Under the pieces are notes generated by a model. That model saw nothing but the letters and a program-made list of their open reading frames with translations, searched no databases and was not told where the DNA came from. A stretch of DNA of 64,000 nt, from NCBI RefSeq assembly GCF_037975245.1, contig NC_092576.1, forward strand, positions 2,849,501 through 2,913,500, read 5' to 3'. The stretch comes from Apostichopus japonicus (lineage: Eukaryota; Echinodermata; Holothuroidea; Aspidochirotida; Stichopodidae). Shown here piece by piece: positions 36,309 through 48,500 of the stretch. The stretch's first letter is position 1. The number at the start of each line of letters is the position of its first letter. The translations under genes and the position numbers were made by a program.

Positions 36309-39300
36309 ATGCCTCTATGGGGTAGAAAGTTATATCAACCCCGAGCCAATGAGAGGAATAAGAACCTGAAGTCGCCAAAATTCCGGATTCCTTTTACAGA
36401 AGAAGTATTCGACTCCGAAAAGTATCCTTACTCGATGTGTTAGCAACATTACTTGAGTGCGTTTGTCTTTGTTGGTTTATACGTGAAATGTATAACACTA
36501 GGACAACGATCTTCGCATTGAAGCATGTTAGGTCTCGTTCAGTATTAACGAACAAGTGTATACGCATAGAATAGGAATGAATGTACTGTATGCTACGTAA
36601 CGACCGACGTAGGAGTTAGAATAGGAAATGGCGGACAGGATAGGCTTGCCTAGGTAAAATAAATAATCGTGAAACTGTGCGCGAAAACCACCAAGGAGCC
36701 CCATGAAACAAGCGAATAAGATCATTAAAAGAGCAATTCAAAATGTTCAGCTTCAGGAATCCCAAATTAGTGAGCCCTATGTTTTCTTTATTTGTTCATG
36801 TTACCAACTTGGGTAGCCTAACACTAGCAAATGTACCAATGACCATGCCTTGGCACAGAAACCAATGACATGTAAAAACTTTACAGAATAGCAGCAAATT
36901 TTAGTATTTTGAAGAGAACCTTGAAGTTAAAAATTGTTCAGACTTGTGTAGGCTAGGCTGATGTCAGAACTGGGCCTAGGCTAGGCAACTACTCTAAACA
37001 GCTAGGCTATTGCCTAGTTTTCTTTCAAAGATCATTTTTGGTAAAATGAAAATAAACCGTTCTTTGGCATAGAACTAGGCTCGCTGAGAAGAATTTTAAT
37101 ATGGTATAGCCTCAGCAACTTTTAGTTTTAAAGTGATACCGATAGCCTATCCCATCATTGCAAAACAAAATATGTGTTGTAGGGTAGAAGGCCTTATCTG
37201 TGTCACTCCAATCATTTTTGTATCCATGCCATTGCAAAAGAATGAATAACAATACCCCCAACTTCCCCCTTCCACCTCCCCTCAAAAAAATTTTTCATAT
37301 ATTTACTAATAGTATTAATAACAATGGTAGGCTACTAATAAAATAAATAAAATAGAAAAAAATAATAATAAACAATTAACAAAATCATAGCCATACGATT
37401 AAAAGCATTTATCATTATGAGAACAAAATAAAGTATACAAAAAGGAGCAATTTGTTTTTCAAAATATTTTCCATAATTATCGTTGTTCAGAGAGTATAAG
37501 GAGCAACTTGCTCTCTATCAACAGCCGCTTTGGACGTGTCAAAGCAGCGGAGACTCAGGGTTAACGTATGAAGAAGCTCATGCCTCGGAACTCCAGTACA
37601 AAAATGTTGTAGGGGAAAATATATCAATACCACTGCAGAAAACCATTCTGCAAATGGTACATCACAGTAAGTGCTTTGTAACTGTTATTTAATCATACAT
37701 GGATTATCAAATTGCAGAAATTATGAAGTCCTTCTTAAGAGTACACACTATCATGGAAAACTTGTGAAAATGGAATATTACCAAAAATTAACGATATATA
37801 AAAAAAAAAAATGAAAATATTTCACAGAATGTCGTACTTTCTGTCATGCAAAGTCAACAATGTTGTTTTTCAGGAATATTATGGACATGTGTTGGGAACC
37901 CTGAAATGTATGGAACGCCAAAAGGACCACAGTGACATGTACCACTACTAATTTGACATGTACTACTACTAATTCGAAGTGTACTACTACTAATTTGAAG
38001 TGTAATACATGTAAAATGTCGCGTACTACTACTAATTCGAAGTGTACTACATCTAAAATGTCGCGTACTACTACTAATTCGAAGTGTACTACATCTAAAA
38101 AGTCACGTACTACTACTAAATTGGAGAGATGGCGCTATTCACAATCTTTCCGATACCATGTCATCGAGTTGCGCATCTGCATTAAAATAATGATGAAGAA
38201 AACATATTCTTCAATACTCTGTTGATTCAAATGTCTATTTTACAGTTTATACCTTTAAGGTCTGTGGCAAATATAGAAAATAGCATATAGTTAAGCACAG
38301 CTGGGGAATCTAAAGCATTCTTGACATTTCTATGACTGGGAAATTGCTGCTTGTGAATAATAGTGGGTATAACAATTTTAAGAGTTAAAAACTGGTGTAT
38401 TTGATATATATATATATGTCAAAAACTCGATGAACATGTCAAAAAAATAGAAAACGGCGCCCAAACGCAAAATGCTGCTTTACATTCAGAAAAGACCGGT
38501 GAGGTGCTACTGTTAATGAGCTTAAGTTAGGCTTCCTAGACTTTTTCTATATGCTAGGCCAGGCTGCGGCTAGGATATAGTGTCTAATTTAAATGATATT
38601 CCAAAACTGCTACTTGTTTAAATTATATACAGGTCTAGTACCGTATGCATTTTAGGTGTTCTACAAATGGCCTGGATATAGGCCTACTTAAGTACTAGGT
38701 CATGGATTAATTCCGAGCATAACTTAAGAGCCCAAATATACGTTACCGTTTAAATTTAGATTTTGGCACAGTAATGTGTGTATATGCAGAGCCAGTGGCG
38801 TAGGAAGGTACTTTTGAGTGGGGGGGCTGAAGACTGATGGCCAGCCTGGGGGAGGGGTCTAAGGGGAGGGGGTTTCCCCCTCCCCTTTGGAATTTTTTGC
38901 ATTTCCAGGTGGCCTCAGATGCAATTTGGTGCAATATAGCACACTTCAACATCCACTCCATTTTGTAAACTTAAATTTTGTATTTTCACCTGGCCTTAGA
39001 TGCAATTTGGTGCTCCAAATGAGATTTTTTTTCTCATTTGGAAATGAAAAAGGGGTTTTCTGACTTGCGAACTGGGGGGGCGGAATGATACTTCCGCCCC
39101 TCCACATTTTTCACTGGGGGGGCTGGCGCCCCCCCAGCCCCCCCGGTTCCTACGCCCTTGTGCAGAGCTTAGTATGCGTAGGATTAGGAGTATATATGTA
39201 CGTGTCAGTCTTCCTGAATGTTCCCCTTCTCCTTGCCTTCATTACTAATACTATAATCACCATTGTCTGTGACCATTGGGCATCACAAAAATAAAATCCA

Positions 39301-42300
39301 GTGGTGGCAAAGCAACAAGTTTTCGAAGCCCCAGCAGGTGGAACCATCGATCCCCAAGAATGTGCTTAATGTAACTTCAGTTTTTAACTCTTAAAATTGT
39401 TATACACATTATTATTCACAAGCAGCAATTTCCCAGTCATTGAAATGTCAAGAATGCTTTTTATTCCCCAGCTGTGCCAAAGTACATGCTATTTTCTATA
39501 TTTGCCACAGACCTTAAAGGTATAAACTGTAAAATAGACATTTGAATCAACAGAGTATTGAAGAATATGTTCTCTTCATCATTATTTTAATGCAGATGCG
39601 CAACTCGATGACATGCTATCGGAAAGATTGTGAATAGCGCCATCTCTCCAATTTAGTAGTAGTACGTGACTTTTTAGATGTAGTACACTTCGAATTAGTA
39701 GTAGTACGCGACATTTTAGATGTAGTACACTTCGAATTAGTAGTAGTACGCGACATTTTACATGTATTACACTTCAAATTAGTAGTAGTACACTTCGAAT
39801 TAGTAGTAGTACATGTCAAGTTAGTAGTGGTACATGTCACTGTGGACCTTTTGGCGTTCCATAGAAATGTGTTTGGCAAGTTCGTGACATTTCAGCTATT
39901 TTAAGAGAAATCTGTTACTTTTAATTTCTGATTTCTATTGAATATTTAATATCTGCTATTGACGTACAATACACAGAACACCATCATCAAATCCTCCTTC
40001 ACCTCACACATTCCCATCAAGATATCCTGTGCTTTTTGATCAACTTTCATTGCATTTGTTTTTAGCATTTACTGCTATTGTGAAAATTGCCATTCAGTCC
40101 AAACAATTAAAATGTTAAGCAGTATGCTTTTAACAGACGTACAAGAAGAATGTTCATTATGCACCCTTCCATTCCCTCCCTGCTATGCCCTTCCCTGCTA
40201 TGCCCTTCTTTACTATGCCCTTCCCTGCTATGCCCTTCGTTACTATGCCCTTCCCTGCTACACCCTTCCCTGATATGTCCATTCCTGCTATGCCCTTCCT
40301 TACTATGCCCTTCCTTAATCTGCTCTTCCCTGCTACAGTATGCCCTTCCCTGCTATGCCCAACCCTGCTACAGTATGCCCTTCCCTGCTACTTTTCCTGC
40401 TATGCCCTTCCCTGTTATGCCCTTCCCTGTTATGCACTTCCCTGCTATGCCCTTCCCTGCTATACCCTACCTTGCTGTGCCCTTCCCTGTTATGCCCTTC
40501 CCTGCTATGCCAGGGTTGGCCGGTTTTTACCGCCCCGGGAAAAACAAGTTTTTTACCGGTTTTTACCGGGAGGTTTTTCCCACCTATAAGTGGGAAAAAC
40601 TGGGAAAAACCGGGAAAAACCTCAAATTATATAGAATTCCTAAAAACTCATGTGGAACTTGTGGAGGAGCATAGAATCTACAAGAAAATGGCATCTTATG
40701 GTAGGGGGTTGGGTTACATCCAAAGAACAGCTATGATCTATAACTTGTGAGTTTACCGATTAGACTATTATAAATAATTCAAATAAATAATATATTGGAT
40801 GCTGAAATCAACCAACTTTATTTTCCTATCGAGATGCATAATTCCATTATATAGAGAATGGACTCGTATCAAACTGTTGGTGCCTCCTAGGGCTATGGTT
40901 CGTCATATTATACATGCCACATTAGTCCGCTCAGATCCAAATGATGATTCACATCCAAGAACGATCACTTCATGTCTGCGATAAATTGTACTCTGTTCAC
41001 ACTTCGCACTAGGCACTGTACTATGCTTATATTGCTTATAGGCACTGTACTAAGTGACTGTTGTGACATCAACTAATTTGAGAATAAGTAACAATTGGAA
41101 CAGTTACTTGTGTTGTTGATACTCCTACCTCTTCAGTTAGCCTATACACAGGAAGTGCCCAGTATCACCTCACCTGTCCACCTCAAAGTGTTTAATCACT
41201 CATGCATGAAGTTGTATAATAATTGGACCATGTTTGCATCAAGGTAAACAGTTTGGTTGTGTGAATGGCTCCATAGGGCCATTGTGCGTTTAATACTTTA
41301 ATTGGGCCCATGTGCCTTACAAAGTTTCAAAGCAGTTTCTATTGAGCCCCCTGGATTGAAGTTCACCTCAATAGACTATTGCCTACTGTATTAATGGAAT
41401 GGAATGAACTGTCTGAGCACATAATATTATATTATTATATGGTTCCTTGTCCCTTTGAGGCTTTGGATGCCATGGTTCGCCACTTCGTTCTATCCTCCGC
41501 TGTTCATGCCACATAATAGGCCTGAAGAATTTAGGAGGGGTGAATGTCCCAGTGTAGACCTATAATGGTTTGGGCAATAGGCAATGCATACTGTTAAAGA
41601 GATCGTGACAGAATACTATACATGTGCAATACGAAAAATACTCTTTTTTCCACAAAAAGTAGAATAAGAATGTGATAAAATAGCTCAAAATGAAGCTAAG
41701 AAACTCCCATATTCAATAAAATATGCCTGTCATGAAACAATATCGTGCCTACTGATGACCCTGCATTTTACGGACAATTAATACTAGTTTTCGAGACGGA
41801 GGCGGTTTTTACCGGTATTTACCAGTTTTTCCCGGTTTTTACCTGGTTTTTACCGCTTAGTGGGAAAAACAGGTTTTTCCCGGGAAAATGCCAACCCTGT
41901 GCTATGCCCTTCCCTGATATGCCCAACCCTGCTACAGTATGCCCTTCCCTGCTACTTTCCCTGCTATGCCCATCCCTGCTACAGTATGCCCATCCATGCT
42001 ATGCCCTTCCCTGCTACGCCCTTCCTTGCTATGCCCTTCCCTGCTACAGTATGCCCTTCTCTGCTATATCCTACCTTGCTATGCCCTGCTATACCCTACC
42101 TTGCTATGCCCTTCCCTGCTATGCACTTCCCTGCTACACCCTTCCCTGCTATGCCCTTCCTTGCTATGCCCTTCCCTGCTACAGTATGCCCTTCTCTGCT
42201 ATACCCTACCTTGCTATGTCCTGCCCTGCTATACCCTTCCCAGCTACATCCTTCCCTGCTATGCCTTTCCTTGCTATGCCCTTCCCTGCTACAGTATGCC

Positions 42301-42541
42301 CTTCTCTGCTATGCCCTTCCCTGCTATACCCTACATTGCTATGCCCTTCCCTGTTGGAGAATCTATGACAAAGAAACTCAGAAATTGTTTCTGTCTTGCT
42401 CACCTTCTGATTTAATTTGCTATTGGTTTAATTTTCAGGTACTGGATCTTTAGAATTTTTAGTTGACAGAATCGAGGAACAATTCAACACCCAATTCCAT
42501 GTCGGGGAAGTCGTGGAACTAGCTAAATGTAAAGGGAAAAT
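36309..42541 (+). CDS. BAZ1B: BAZ1B exons 1-3, WAC domain
   Basis: Exon 1 begins MPLWGRKLYQ, matching the MAPLLGRKPF-type start of the family, and FRIPFTEEVFDSEKEYKEQL crosses into exon 2. Then come LWTCQSSGDSGLTYEEA and LQMVHHSTGSLEFLVDRI, which are WAC hallmarks. The start is chosen for this family match and because no longer frame fits. The internal intron 2 is about 4.8 kb and is the richest in mobile elements. Confidence 0.9.
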
Positions 42542-45500
42542 GTAAGTATTAATGACGTGGTACTCTGTTCTGGCAATACCTGAGATATAAAAGAAGAAGT
42601 TAATAATTATACATTGCCATGTGGTGAATTGATTGTGTTTTTTTAAGAGTGAAATTTGTACAAAATTGTCAAGGAATTCCCAGTGTTACTATGATTTTTT
42701 CTCCATATCTCTTTTCACAGAGTAAAGGGGAAAATTGTGCAGGTTAAAAGCGAGCCGGTAAGTAATATCTTTCATGTTTGTACGTTACTTAATATTGTAC
42801 ATTCTCGTATTCATTAAAGGTTGGCCAGTAAGGAAGTTCCCTCCCCTAGAATCCTATACCTACAGTATGCTGTTTCTAAGGTTAGCCAGTTAGGCAGAAT
42901 TAGTGTTTGCACGGGTTATCCGGGTACCCGCCCGACGCGATACTACCCGGTTCCTAATTTATTCCCCCGAATCCTACGTAGTGTGATTTAAAAAAAAAAA
43001 AAATTGGCAAATCGACGGTTCGGCAGATTTCCCATTGACTTAGTGTGGTGTTAGGCTACTATGTGGTCGAAGATAACAGCAATAACGAAGGCACCCGCCC
43101 GACGCGATACTAACCGGTTCTTAAATTATTACCCGAATCCTTCGCAAAGTGTGAATATTTTTTTGCAAACCGATGGTTAGGCAGATTTCCCCCATTGACT
43201 TAGTGTGGTGTTAGGCAACCATGTGGTCGAACGTAACAGTAATTATGAAAATATCCATGGATATCTTATAACTGCGTCACAATTTCAGCAAATAAACAGA
43301 TGGTTAGGCCTAGCTAGATTTCTCATTGACTTAGTGTGGTGTGGTGTTTGGCTACCATGTGGAAGAAATTATTATTTATTCATTCTTTATTTCATGGAAG
43401 GAAAGGCTGACAAGGAGTTTTACGAGACGTTTACGGATTATAGATGGGATAACTAAAAAATAGTAATCGCATGTGGCTGTTTACTAAACATTTATTCCAA
43501 ATGCGATCAAATTGCGCGAATCGTGCAATCTCGCGGCTAATGCGAACCCTGTGCCTGCATAATAGATAGTAGTAGTAACAACTGTTTACGAACTAAATTG
43601 GATATTTATATGGTGTGATCAATAGACGTGGAGAGCAAGCATAAGCAGCGACGGCAGTGCGATGTTAGTAGTAATGTTAATAATATTAACAAGTAAATGA
43701 AAGAAATAGAAAATAGAAATTATTGAGGAAGGTTTTATACCTTATCTTACACTTACGTTTTTGAATATGAAAACATTGTCAGTAGAGAATATGATTCATT
43801 TATAATAGCATCCAATATGTCATTTCTTGAAAATCGTGATACTCGAGGGTAAACAATTTTTTTCCGGGTACCCGGATACCCGACGGGTAACGGCTCTCGG
43901 GTACCCGGTTCCGGATTTTTGGACCCGTGTAAACACTAGGCAGAATCCTGCCCTAGTATCCTATACTTAACAGTATGCTGTATTTAATGTTGGCCAGTAG
44001 AGCAATTCTCTAGAATCTATGCTAATTATCCTGTTACTGTATCTTACAGAACCAGACTTGTAATGGGTCTCCATCCAGTGATAAAGAGAACCACAGCATC
44101 GAACCAGAGCTTTTACGAAAGAGCAAGTCAAACAAGGTAATTTTTAGTTCAACTTCACATCATTTTGTTAGCATTGATAGATACATATATGCAACATTAA
44201 AGGTTGGATTGTCTCGATATATCTGGACAACAGGTAGAGTGTGTCTGGCTAAAGGAGACCCCCCCCAAAAAAAAAAAAAGGAGTCTTCTTTCATATATCA
44301 GTGTATTTTACTAGTACTGTATTTGTAATTTCTACAGGTTTGAGTAGTTTTTCCTAAACTCACACATGGACTACAGGTCAAGGGTGTCTGGATAAGGAGG
44401 AGACCAAAAAAAAAAAAAAAGTGCAGCCTTCTATCACACATTGGTGTATTTTATTACTGTAAATGGAATTTGTCGTGCTTGGAGCATTTTCTCTTAAATA
44501 CAATGCAATTGGGTCATAACTTTTGTAATGTTTGATTGAACACGTATCTACCATATCGTACAGTGATACAAATATGTAGGGTACCGTACTATCATAAAGG
44601 AATGGAATTGAATGATTGGTTGGTTATTGTACCTGGATGTTTCAGGATCTCCATAACAGATGCTTGGAATCGTCTGAAATGAACACTGTTACTTATATAT
44701 AAGAAGATTATGAACTGTTTTTTTTGTTTGTTATAAAATCATTCATCTCATCATGGCTATGGTATTCATATAGTGTTTTGCCTTAAATTGTTTAAACTAT
44801 TAAAAATGTTACTGTACATGTTGTATTTATTTAATAAGAAAATATTATTTGAAACTTCATCAGGTCATTCTGTGTGACCTTGCAGTAGGGAACTGTTCAA
44901 AAAATGTGACAAATAATCCCAAAGTGGTAAAACCATTACTGGCTACAACTTCTCTCTTATGATAATAATAATATTTGATTTTTATATAGCACTTTATACC
45001 AGCGATAGGTCTCAAAGTGCTTTACAGACCTGGTATAACCGCTGGTAAATGATAACCTGTCTCAGAGACAATCCCTCCAGGGGGCTGCAATTATTAACTG
45101 TGCCCAATGAAAAGTTACCTCACAGGTACCCAGTTAACCCCTGCCTAGGTGGAGAGAGGCAAGTGAGATAAAGCATCTTGCCCAAGGACATAACGTAATG
45201 AACCAGGCAGGAATTGATCATGATGATGATGCTCCATCAGTTTGCTCTGTGTTTCAAACATCTTGATCTTAAGATGAATTATGGGAATATTAGCTTATCC
45301 TGCTGTTGTTCTCACTATCAACTTGCTGCTGTGCATAGATAAAGTATTTTTCTCCTATATTTACTAATTAGTTTATTTTTCTCTCTCCAGAATAAACCGC
45401 TCTACTACAACATTCAAATTGGTGGTAAAACTGGCAAGGTCATAAGCTCTGTACCTGCCTCAGATCTTATGTAAGTTGTGAAGAAAGAGCTGAATTAAAA

Positions 45501-48500
45501 CAATGATGTAAAGTCTGTTTGATCTTTTTTTGAACATTTATAAAAAAATGTCAATATTTTCAACCACTTTGTATCTGAAATCTTCGTATGCACTTCATTG
45601 TGTCAACGATTTTGTACAATTCTGTTCTAAATTGAAAAGATACCAAATTTGAGTTCAAAAGTTGAATTGGGAGCCACCAGATGTGTAAGTTGTAATCCAT
45701 AGGCCCTTGCGGGTTTCTCCCAACATTTGTGGGGGCTTAAACTTGGTATTCTGAGCTTCTTAATGTACCGGCATCACATATGCAGCATAAATGTCTTCCA
45801 CGGTTCCATCCCCCACCATGGATTGCAGGTATCTACTCTTTTCCCATAGGACGATGTGTAAGAGCTATTCATACAATAAGAGAAACTTTCACTGATTTAA
45901 ACAACAGATTCAAACATTTAATCACTGTATTCTGCATGGTATTCTGCACGGTATTCTTAGCTTCCTCGTACAGTTTCAACAAAGACACAATAGGACTGCC
46001 ATGTATGTAACGTTTTCTTTTCTTCCGTCGCAGCCGATGTGAAGATGTTCCTGCACCAGAATTCATCTCTCTGTTGATCCGCTCCAATGCTCTCCAGGCT
46101 GGGACGAAGTCTAACAGCACGTGGGTGGTGACCCCAGATGTGGTCAAAGCTCTGGACATTCGTAATAAGTTGATCGAGACCATGCTGCCTTCCACCCGGG
46201 TAAGTTTCAGTTTGCGAATTGTGGTGCGAGGGATAGCTCGTGCCATCACACGTATATTCAAGTTATAGGAATCCACTGTTTCATGTAACATGGACCACAC
46301 ACTGTCTGAGTCAGCCAGCAGCGTTCAGTCGAGTCAGGCATTGTGCTGTCCCCCCCTTTTCCCATTGTTGATAGTTTATAGACAAACTGTTGTAGTACTG
46401 TAGGTCATAAGTGGGGTCTGGTGAATGATAGCATGGAATTAACGTAAGTATTGAAGGCGATGGCCAAAGGCAATGAACTAGTGATCTAAGGATTGCAGGT
46501 TCTAGTCCTGGCCAGATCATTATATTGTGTCCTTGGGCAAGGTACTCTATCTCCATTGCCTCTCTTCACTCAGGTGTAAAACTGGGGACTTGCAAGGTAA
46601 GTTGTGAATATAGTTGAGTATGCCAGTTTGTGGCTACACCCAATGGGAAGTCCCCCAGTGTGAGATGTGGTACAATGTAGTGCCCAGGAGCCTACTGCTT
46701 AATATTTCAGAATGATTTTAGATAAGTTTCCTTAAATAACAGAAATTTTTCAAACTGGTTTAAGATTTGAACACAGTGATTGTGTGGTCATAATGGACAT
46801 TTTAGAAGCAGATATTTTGACACAGGTCTGTTAACGAGGCAAACATTCTCGTGGAAATCTATTTCAGTGTCCTTTTTTTATCTGCCTAGATTTGCTTCTC
46901 TGTAAGTAAAACTTGTTAACTTTCTCTGCAGTAGAAAGAAAGAGTTAAAAGATATTTATTATTCAATGTGTAAGACATTTAACTTCATTTGGTTGCAGAT
47001 ATCCATCCGTGGTTTAAAGGGTGCTGCGAAACGTAAGCCGACCGTGACAAGCCCCAACGCCCAAGCCATTAAGAAACCAAAGGTGGAGAATGGGTGTAAC
47101 GCAGACCTTGCTGATGGAGAGAAGACCCCTCCAAAGAGAGATTCTAATCCAGTCGTCATCGTTGACACGGACAGTGAGGAGTACCAAGACGCCAGCAGCG
47201 TTTCTCCGAGCCCGGAGAAGGTCCTCTTGGATCACAGCTACAGTTCTCCTCAAGCCAAGACCAAAGGGTCGGCCAGCCCGACCCCAGAGGAGGCATCCAG
47301 CATCAGTAGTCCACAGCCAGAAAAACCTCCAACGGTAGTCACGAAGCAGGGCGTCCTAAGAGCACTGGGCTCGGTGAAGGAAGAAGGGTTTAAAGTAACG
47401 CAAAAGAGGTCGAAAAAGACCAAAGTGGAAACGCTTGAGAAGGAAGGGGGGACGAAGAGCAAATCTGTCAGAAAGCAAGTGAACATTGAACAGACAGTGG
47501 AGATAGTCAGCGATTCTTCCGAGTCGTCGGATTCCTCAGACTCTGACATTATTCTCATGGACCTATCCAAGAAACTTTCCCCTCCGAGGGGGCCGAAACC
47601 TCCGGCACCCGTCAGGAGGACTCTAGCAGATCATTTTTTATCAATGAGTAAAGGTAAGGATAGTCAAACTACTTCTAAAAGGACCGCGGCAGACAGAACA
47701 GTTACGAAAGCCACGCCTAGTCCACGAAAAACAAAAGTCGCGGTCACGAAAAAGAGAGCTAACGTCGGCGGGACAAAAGTTGCAAAAGTCGACGCTTCTA
47801 AACTTAAGCAAAAATCTATCGTGGGGGCGAAGAAAGGAAACGCAAAAGTGGTCAGAAAGAAGCCTTCGACACAGACAGACAGACTCGTCAAGGCATCCCC
47901 TGCGAAAGTTTCCAAGACGGAGGGAAAATCTGTCCCCTTGAAAAAATCACCAGCAAAATTATCACCAAAGAAAGGGTTAACCACTCCCAAGAATTCTCCG
48001 TCAAAAAAATCTGTGAGTTTGGCGACTCTTGCAAGGTCGCTGAAGTCTTCACCGAAGAAGAAGCTTAGCGACGGGGCGAGGGGCAAGACGAACAGTCCGG
48101 CTAAATCGAGAACCCCGGTAAAGAGCCAGAAGGGGAAGGGTAAAAGTCCAACAAAAGTTTCAAAAACATCCCCGAAGAAGACGCCGGTCGTCAAGAAGAC
48201 TCCGCTGAAGCAGAGGAAGTTATCGCTAAAAGCTTCAAAGTCAAAGGTAGGAAACACTGTTAAGCTCTAAGTTTCCCATGGGCCTATTTATTAATTTTTT
48301 CGCTGTAGCTGCTCCTACCACTTGCCGTAATGTCCGTTACTGATAGCAGAAACTAGTAAAAACTGTGGTACTGCCTCGATCAAGTTGCTGTAGGTGCCCT
48401 CAAAATGATCGCTACCATTAAAGTTCATAATTATCAAACTAAATCAAGGCTTACAAATTGTCAGAATCTGAGCACTGCGATAGTTTTGTCAGAAACAATT

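Noticed and set aside
37932-39879. TTTNSKCTT-type small proteins in both orientations
   Set aside because: They lie in the two inverted arms of one mobile element and reflect its internal 21-bp repeat.
40799-40984. Small frame inside the hAT-like element (60 codons) as a transposase remnant
   Set aside because: No hAT transposase motif such as the zinc finger or dimerisation domain is visible.
40150-42453. Long plus-strand open frames with CPSLL / LPCYA repeats (up to 207 codons)
   Set aside because: A 15-bp repeat unit keeps all three frames open. The frames run into the inserted hAT-like element and have no start context or domain.
47664-48257. 197-codon antisense frame, Phe/Leu rich
   Set aside because: Shadow of the Lys/Ser/Pro-rich BAZ1B exon 8 codons on the other strand.
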